Shown: piece by piece, positions 57,347-64,000 of the stretch
Layout of the letters: every line of letters starts with the position of its first letter
Numbering within the stretch: the first letter of the stretch is position 1
Assembly (NCBI RefSeq): GCF_009870125.1
Contig: NC_046680.1
Coordinates: forward strand, 8,432,001 to 8,496,000
DNA: 64,000 nt
Direction of reading: 5' to 3'
DNA from: Drosophila pseudoobscura
Taxonomy: Eukaryota > Arthropoda > Insecta > Diptera > Drosophilidae
Position numbers and translations under genes: made by a program
The notes under the pieces: generated by a model
Database searches by the model: none
Told to the model about the DNA's origin: nothing
The model's input: only the letters and a program-made list of their open reading frames with translations

Positions 57347-58625
57347 CTAGTAGCCGTGTCCGTGTCCGTGTCCATGTCCGTACTCGTGCTGGCTCTGATG
57401 GTGCTCCTCGTGGTGCTTGAAGATTGGCACTTCGACGTGGTATTTGTGTGGCACCGGAATCTCCCTGTGGATGGGCACCTTCACCTCTGTGTAGACGGGA
57501 ATGGGCTTCTCAATTGGCACCTTGACTTCATATGGTACTGGCTTCTCGACGGTGTAGTGGACCTTCTTCTCCACGGTATAGGGTTGGGGCACCGGCACCT
57601 TCACGTGGACGGGATAGGGTTTCTCCACCTGCAGGCGATACGCAAAAGGATATTGGACGTTAAATTGAGAAAAGCTCGGGGATCGGGGATTACTCACCTC
57701 AACTTTGTACGGTTTGTCGACGGGCACCTTCACCTCATAGGGAACCTTCTGCTCGACGACCACCTTGTATGGTTTCTCGACCTCGACATCATAGGGTTTC
57801 TCCACCTCTACATCGTAGGGCTTCTCCACCTCGTATTTGACTTCATAGGGCACCTTCTTGATGACTTCGTAGGGCTTGGGTACCGGCACCTCGATCTTCA
57901 CCTCATGTGGCACCTTCTTGATCACTTCGTAGGGCTGTGGCACAGGGACTTTCACTTCATAGGGAATCTTCTTGATCACCTCGTAGGGCTGTGGCACATG
58001 GACTTTCACCTCGTAGGGCTTGTCCACTGGCACCTTCACCTCGTATGGTACCTTCTTGATGACTTCATAAGGCTTGGGCACATGGACTGGTACCTTGACG
58101 TATTCCTTCACATGGACAGGCACCTTCTTCTCCACTATGTACGGCTGTGGCACCTCGACTTTCACTTCATAGGGGATCTAATGGTAGGCTCATTAGTTAT
58201 CTATTCTTCTTGGGGTCTGGTCAACATAGTTCTGAAAGGGTGGGCGTCGAGTCTCACCTTTTTCTCCACGGTGTAGGGCACATGCTTGGTCACCGTATAA
58301 TGAACTGGGACTTTCTTCTCGATGGTCACTGTCTTGATGTGCTCGTGGTGATGGTGGGGCTGGTAGTGATGATGGTAGTCGCCCGTGCTGCCATAGAGGC
58401 CGCGCTTCTCCACTGTCTTTTCGTCCCCCCCATCGGCTTTCTTCTCCTCCGCAACAGCCGCACAGTGGGCCAATGCCAAGCACACGGCGAGACAAGGAAG
58501 TACGAACTGCAAAAAAGGATAATCCGTATATTTAGCACACTCTCCACTCAGGGCACTCCACTCCACTAACTACTCTTTTGTTTTGGTATTTGGGGGTAAT
58601 CGTAGCTGTGATTTACCATTCGCAT
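57347..58625 (-). CDS. Secreted KPY/VPV-repeat protein, cuticle-like
   Basis: Four exons: 58625-58617 (MRM only), 58506-58258, 58177-57698 and 57628-57347, giving 339 residues. A signal peptide follows the start (FVLPCLAVCLALAHCAAVA). A His-rich block (YHHHYQPHHHHEH) comes next, then more than fifteen tandem 8-12 residue repeats of the type KKVPYEVKVPVPQPYEV, and a tail of alternating His and Gly. Insect proteins with such Pro-Tyr-Val repeats (Vajk-like and other low-complexity cuticle proteins) are secreted to the extracellular matrix. The third intron (57629-57697, 69 nt) has GTGAGT and CTGCAG borders but no stop and is a multiple of three, so it can be read through. Confidence 0.85.
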
Positions 58626-58713
58626 TGTTGAGCTGTTGATTTGACGTTTCACGAGGGAAACAATTACTCCACGATTAGCTGTGTTATACCAATAACGAGA
58701 TCCAAGCTGGTAC

Positions 58714-58746
58714 TGATTCGCTCTACCGCTGCACTCGGCTTTTATA
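58714..58746 (-). promoter_or_regulatory. TATA box and initiator of the KPY-repeat gene
   Basis: Minus-strand TATAAAA (58746-58740) lies about 32 bases before the TCAGT initiator (A at 58714), with an 88-nt leader to the ATG. This is a classic tissue-specific core promoter. Confidence 0.75.
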
Positions 58747-59302
58747 CACCGAAAAATTGGTTGGCTCGGTGTCGGTGTCGGTCTCTGTGTCGTGGTCTTT
58801 TCTATATCTCGCAACGCAATTCACAATTCACTGAGAGACTGGAAACTGGGGACTGGGGTCTGTGGACTGCGGCTGCGGCTGCGCGAAGGCGCATTCGCAA
58901 CTTTTGTTGTTGTTGGGGATTTTGGCTTAGTAATGAAAAGTTAGTTGGGGAAACGGTGTTATATGAAAACTTGTTTCGGATTTGGTTTTGGTTTCGGTTT
59001 CCAGCAGGTGGGTTAGGGGGCCAGGAGGCCAGGAAGTAGGAGGCTTGTCGGCGCAGGAGCCTAAAATTACAACAAAGGGGTCTGTAAACGGGTCGTTATC
59101 CTATTCAACAATAGCTAGGAAGTATGCATCTGTTACAGAGACCCAAATAAAAGTCGCAGAGACAACAATTAAAGCATTTCAATACGTCTGTCTGTCGTCT
59201 CTCTGTCTTTCAGTTGATTGGCAAGAAATATCGGATTGCGCGCGCAAACATGGTAAGGCTTCCGTTTTTATTAGACCAAAAGCCTGGACACATGATATAT
59301 GT
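58747..59302. other. Intergenic, no gene seen
   Basis: Contains G/T-rich short repeats (near 58764-58790 and 58836-58880). No supported exon. Confidence 0.4.
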
Positions 59303-59598
59303 ATGGCGAAGCTGGGGATTATGCAAATGGAATCGGTTATTGACTCCATCTCTGGCTCTTCTCCCGTAACCCCAGAGCAAGGCAGGCCCCACGAGTGTGG
59401 TAAGGGGCAAAGACAATATGAAGGTTAAGCTTTGGTTATTTTATTTGATAGATTTTACATATTTGATCTTTGGCTTATGGGCATTTACGGGGTCATCATT
59501 TCATTTCAGCTTTGTGGGCGCCACAACAAAAGATCTACAATAGGTACCGAGCTGACCAAGCCAACGCCATTGTGGCTAAGGAGTTCGAGTCGCGCTGA
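59303..59598 (+). CDS. Possible small two-exon gene, unknown product
   Basis: Exon 59510-59598 follows a TTTCATTTCAG acceptor and reads LWAPQQKIYNRYRADQANAI then VAKEFESR and TGA, with strong coding character. The frame chosen by an upstream exon 59303-59399 (ATG, MAKLGIMQMESVIDS, donor GTAAGG, phase 1) is the one needed, giving 61 residues. I am fairly sure of the second exon and unsure of the first. No family recognised. Confidence 0.4.
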
Positions 59599-60958
59599 CA
59601 CATGCATGCCACAAACGTGCAATTTGGGGGAGCTCTGGCTGATGGCCTGATCGTGCAGCTCCCGGCGTGACTGGATGTACCTACATACAGACTCGTATGT
59701 ATTCGTATACATATTCCTAGTTATTATGTGATGTATGTTTGCCTGACTGGCTGCCTGGCTGCCTGGCTGCCTGACTACCTGGAATTTTGTGCAATCCGGG
59801 CTCACTACTCACTCACTCATTCAGTCATTAAATCGAAAACATACTTAGCTCTGACTTCGGCTATTTTAAAATCCATCATGTGGCAATACCAACAATTCGA
59901 CTAGCAAAAAACAAAAAAACAACAAAAAAAGAAGAAGTAAAACAAAGCCAGGCAGTCATTGTGCCGTGTACAATTTTCGCAAATGCAGATAGACGCTTCG
60001 CGACGCGACGACAGACGCGGAAGACAGACCAGACCCATGCCAGGCCGGGCACAGCATTTACATACATGCTTATTATATTTCATAATCAAATTTAGGCACA
60101 TTCCCCCATTTACCCCATTTACTGCAATTCTTTTGAGCCGATATGCCCACTCTCTGCCACTGCATTTGGTCAATGACCTTCACTTTTATTTAGAGAGGCA
60201 ACGCCTCTGCTGTTGGTGCTCTCCTGCATTGTGTGCGTTGTAAAAAGCGATGTGTGGTGATCGTAAAAGACCAAAGCTCTTGACACGCTCTACCATGAAC
60301 CTTTGCCTGGCATCTGTAAAAGAAGGGTAGGGTAGTTCCACACAACCTTGACCCATTCATTATTTCTCTTGTTATCTGGTTTGAAACAGGCAATGCAATT
60401 AGTTGGAGACTGTGCGGGGCCGGCCCTTTTATTTTGTTTAGATTTTAAGTGCCTCATGTTGGGGCGATGTGAGTGGAAATAAGAAATCAAATGTGAAAGT
60501 AAATCTCTTAATTCACGCATTAAGACATGTTGTTCAATATGTTTCCTTTAACAAACCGGGTCCTTTTAACCGGGTCCATTTAACTAGTTACAAATTTATA
60601 TAATCATTAAATGGTCCAATAACCAGACATGACATGTTAGTTGATGATTCGCCAACAATTTGTAAATTTCTCTGTACATACATTCAAATTCAAATATTTG
60701 CGCCAATTCACATAACAGCCATGCGCTTAACAGGCACGTTTCAAGAAAGCATAAGAGTTGCATTCACAGTCGATAGTGAGCCAATCGATATTGCGATACC
60801 CTAGGGAAAAGGGTATTATAGAAATGAGGAAATGTTTGTCATCTCAGGCGCCAATTTAGGGTGTTTTAATACTTTTCGGTATTGTTTGAGGTCGCTATTT
60901 GGTACATTTGATCAATTTCATCAATCCATTACATTTTATTTTCAACGTTATATAGAAA
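59599..60958. other. Intergenic, no gene seen
   Basis: Includes a CTGGCTGC-type short tandem repeat (59744-59772) and AT-rich DNA. No exon is supported. Confidence 0.4.
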
Positions 60959-61200
60959 TGCAATAAAAGCAAGTGGTTAAAATAAGCCAGTTAAGTAGGA
61001 AATTGATTCATTAATCGGATAAAGGTATGTGGGCATGGCTAAATGTGCTATATAGCTGAGAATATTCCACGAAAGATAAAAAACGAGGAATGTGCAAAAT
61101 AGATCTTGGATTCGTCAGTATATTTGCGGTATATTTTTTAAATGACACGGTTTGTTCCTGACGGTCGGACGGTATATTTTATCGACCACGGTCACACTCC
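60959..61200 (+). promoter_or_regulatory. Prosalpha5 promoter: dispersed promoter-type repeat, copy C
   Basis: Plus-strand motif 1, CGGTCACACT, is at 61189-61198, with GGTATATTTT-type elements at about 61130-61180 and an upstream body matching copies A and B reversed (CATGGCTAAATGTGC, TATATAGCTGAGAATATTCC). It lies about 110 bp before the Prosalpha5 ATG. Confidence 0.78.
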
Positions 61201-61284
61201 GCTTATCGCAAGTCATTTCAGAAATCGGCAAATTTTAAAAAAAATTAGCTTTCTTGATTTTACGCGTTTTATTTATATATTTAA

Positions 61285-62103
<819 letters not shown>

Positions 62104-62772
62104 ATCAGGCAGAGTTTTCCATACATTTCTATATCGGTTAAAATACAACTTAAATGTGAATAAAGTAAAGGGATTCTAAATCACCCATCTAATCGGTGCA
62201 GTTTCTTCGAAAAGGTACAAGTCTAATCCGATTTTATATACAGTTGATTTTTATTCATATATTTGATGTATGTATATCGTATTGGTGTATATATTTATTC
62301 ACTACAACATTTTGCGGGCCGGCTCCATTCCCTTCGACTTTCGCCTTTCTGGGTTCGCCTCTACAATAATATCTTTTTATATTTAATAAATGTACTCTCT
62401 AGACATTAAACTGTTGAGCAAAATCAAACAGCTCGGACTAACTTGGTTAATCCCGATACAAAGGCAAATCATAAAGAATTCTCTTCTCTACTTCTACGCT
62501 CTCTTCGTGTGCACAGACTTCTCTCATTTTTGTTGTTTTTAGTTTCCATTTCATTTTACCTAGAACCGAAATAATGCAAATAAGGCAGAGTAAACGCTTA
62601 CCGACTAAGGGGGAGACAATGGTGTTTCAAAGGAGTGGGAAACAGGTGGTGGACAGGGAAGACGAATCAAAATTAAGAAATTTATATCTATATCAATATA
62701 TATATATATATGTATATGTAAATAGGGTTCCCGAGGGATCCTTTAGAGCATTCACAATCGTTTACATCACAC
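62104..62772. other. 3' UTRs of convergent Prosalpha5 and polyQ gene
   Basis: AATAAA of Prosalpha5 at 62159-62164 (TGAATAAAGT). The right part is probably the 3' UTR of the minus-strand gene and holds a (TATA)n run near 62694-62712. Confidence 0.5.
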
Positions 62773-64000
62773 CTAGGTTGTTGGATGTTCGCTGCCACTG
62801 GGACTGCTGCTGGTGTTGTTGTTGGTGTTATTATTATTATTATTGTTGTTGGTCGCGATACTCGCGGTGGTAGTTGTGGTGTTGCTGTTGGTGCGCAGCA
62901 TTAGGCGCGACAGACTGGTATTGGGCTCACTGAGAGAGTAGATCTCCGGCTCGAATACTGGCGGACACTCCATGTTCGGATAGTCCGGTGTGGCCGCCTT
63001 CGAGTCGACAGAATTGGTGTTTGATACTTTTGGTGTTGGTGTTGGCGTTGGTGTTGTTGCTCCTGTTCCTGATCCTGTTGCTGCCACCGCTGGCTCTTCT
63101 TCCTTGTTAGTGCTGCTACAGCTGCTGCTGTTGTTGGCCATCGTTGGTGGAGGCGGTGCTGGCGGCAGAGGCGGCTGCAGCGACTCGGATGTGCACAGAT
63201 TCGTGGTGGATGCTGTCGGCACTCCAGGGCCACGGTAGCTCCGATAGGTTAAGGGCAAGGTTATCTGCGAGAATATCTCTTGATCGCAGTCAGGATCTGC
63301 ACTACATGGCGGAGTCACGGCCTGCAGCGGTATCTGATGGTTGGGCTGGTGCTGATGATGGCCGAACAGTGTCCGATGCAGGAGGGGCGAGCCCAGAAAG
63401 CGGTTCTCCTTCGATGGCTTCGTGGGCGTGGCCGACGATATCGACAGCTTGGCAAAGATGGGTATGGGTGCTGAGTTTTTGCGATGGGCATCGTATTTGG
63501 TGCCCGTGATCTTTTCCCTCAGGTCCTGATTGTAGGTCTGGCTCTTCTTAATGCTGCTGCTGGCCATTCCACTGCCACCAGCTCCTCCCCCATCCAGGGC
63601 ATGATTCGACTTGGACTTCTTGTTCAACGGCAAGGTCATGGTCATGGGAAGGGATGGGGTCACACTGCCACTGCCACTGCCGCTTCCAGAAGAGTGCTTG
63701 GAGGTGAAGGGAAAGCGTCGATCGCTGCTGGACTTTCCCTTGGTCTTCTTCGGATCGGCGCTCGAGTTTTTTCCCCCTCCTCCACTGGCGTTGCTGCTGC
63801 TGCTGCTCTTGTGCAAGAAGCTGGAGAACTGCAGCTGCTGGGAGCGCAGAAAGTGCTTTGTTCGACTGCTATGATGCTGCTGTTGTTGCTGCTGCTGCTG
63901 TTGCTGTTGCTGCAGCAACTGCTGCTGCTGTTGGTGGTGCTGCTGAAATTGCTGATGGTGATGATGCAGCTGCTCGTGATTGCTGGAGGAGCTGGGCTCG
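62773..64000 (-). CDS. PolyQ/polyN low-complexity protein, 3' part, runs off the right edge
   Basis: One open minus-strand frame from the window edge to TAG at 62775-62773, about 409 codons, with no start inside the window. It has a His/Gln-rich block, a Gln run near 63850-63935, Ser/Gly-rich stretches, a basic segment (KKSKSNHALDGG), a more conserved-looking middle (YDAHRKNSAPIPIFAKLSIS, KENRFLGSPLLHRTLFGHHQ, EIFSQITLPLTYRSYRG), repeated Thr-Pro, then EPEIYSLSEPNTSLSRLMLR and an Asn run near the end. No enzymatic domain is visible. The middle part could hold binding motifs of a regulatory protein, but I do not recognise the gene. Confidence 0.75.
   Translation of the reverse strand, partial: EPSSSSNHEQLHHHHQQFQQHHQQQQQLLQQQQQQQQQQQQHHSSRTKHFLRSQQLQFSSFLHKSSSSSNASGGGGKNSSADPKKTKGKSSSDRRFPFTSKHSSGSGSGSGSVTPSLPMTMTLPLNKKSKSNHALDGGGAGGSGMASSSIKKSQTYNQDLREKITGTKYDAHRKNSAPIPIFAKLSISSATPTKPSKENRFLGSPLLHRTLFGHHQHQPNHQIPLQAVTPPCSADPDCDQEIFSQITLPLTYRSYRGPGVPTASTTNLCTSESLQPPLPPAPPPPTMANNSSSCSSTNKEEEPAVAATGSGTGATTPTPTPTPKVSNTNSVDSKAATPDYPNMECPPVFEPEIYSLSEPNTSLSRLMLRTNSNTTTTTASIATNNNNNNNNTNNNTSSSPSGSEHPTT

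Overview
The window is eukaryotic nuclear DNA from a fly of the genus Drosophila. Gene content, short introns with GT..AG borders and housekeeping core-promoter motifs (DRE, CGGTCACACT) show this. The 868-residue long form of Tret1 reconstructed here, and the repeat content, make an obscura-group species (D. pseudoobscura and relatives, Muller element C) my best guess; that is inference.

Layout. 1-8.8 kb: no convincing protein gene, many microsatellites and one decayed Tc1-like transposon (2.69-4.34 kb). It looks like intron and upstream DNA of a minus-strand gene whose promoter lies near 8.84 kb. 9-14.1 kb: nine-exon minus-strand F-box/LRR gene (FBXL2/FBXL20 type, ending in a CaaX box), with a possible 28-residue membrane micropeptide in its 3' region. 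14.1-20.3 kb: non-coding, with DRE clusters and foldback sequences. 20.4-21.2 kb: small membrane-protein gene (SMIM12 type), tRNA-Arg(UCU) and tRNA-Met(CAU).

21.3-42.4 kb: Roc2 (Rbx2/RNF7). Its two coding exons lie about 20.7 kb apart on the minus strand. The intron contains a DUF1091 secreted-protein gene, a second tRNA-Met and the whole trehalose transporter gene Tret1, which has two alternative first coding exons.

42.4-53 kb: accessory, repeat-rich island. It holds a duplicated about 0.8-kb element carrying 34-bp minisatellite arrays, an orphan coding exon, fragments of a UBE2K-like E2 gene, a DUF4780 retroelement-like ORF broken by a run of 31 C, and one intact essential gene, VMA21. 53.7-64 kb: a second DUF1091 gene, a KPY/VPV-repeat secreted cuticle-like protein, a possible small two-exon gene, Prosalpha5 (20S proteasome alpha5), and the 3' end of a polyQ/polyN low-complexity gene running off the right edge.

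The most interesting points: (1) a dispersed about 240-bp repeat sits, always in the same orientation, just upstream of three transcription units (about 8.84 kb, Roc2, Prosalpha5) and carries the promoter motifs, suggesting a promoter-carrying repeat family; (2) the 34-bp minisatellite-bearing duplicated element; (3) the membrane micropeptide or double stop-codon readthrough tail behind the F-box gene; (4) a four-fold repeat in the cytosolic N-terminus of long Tret1.
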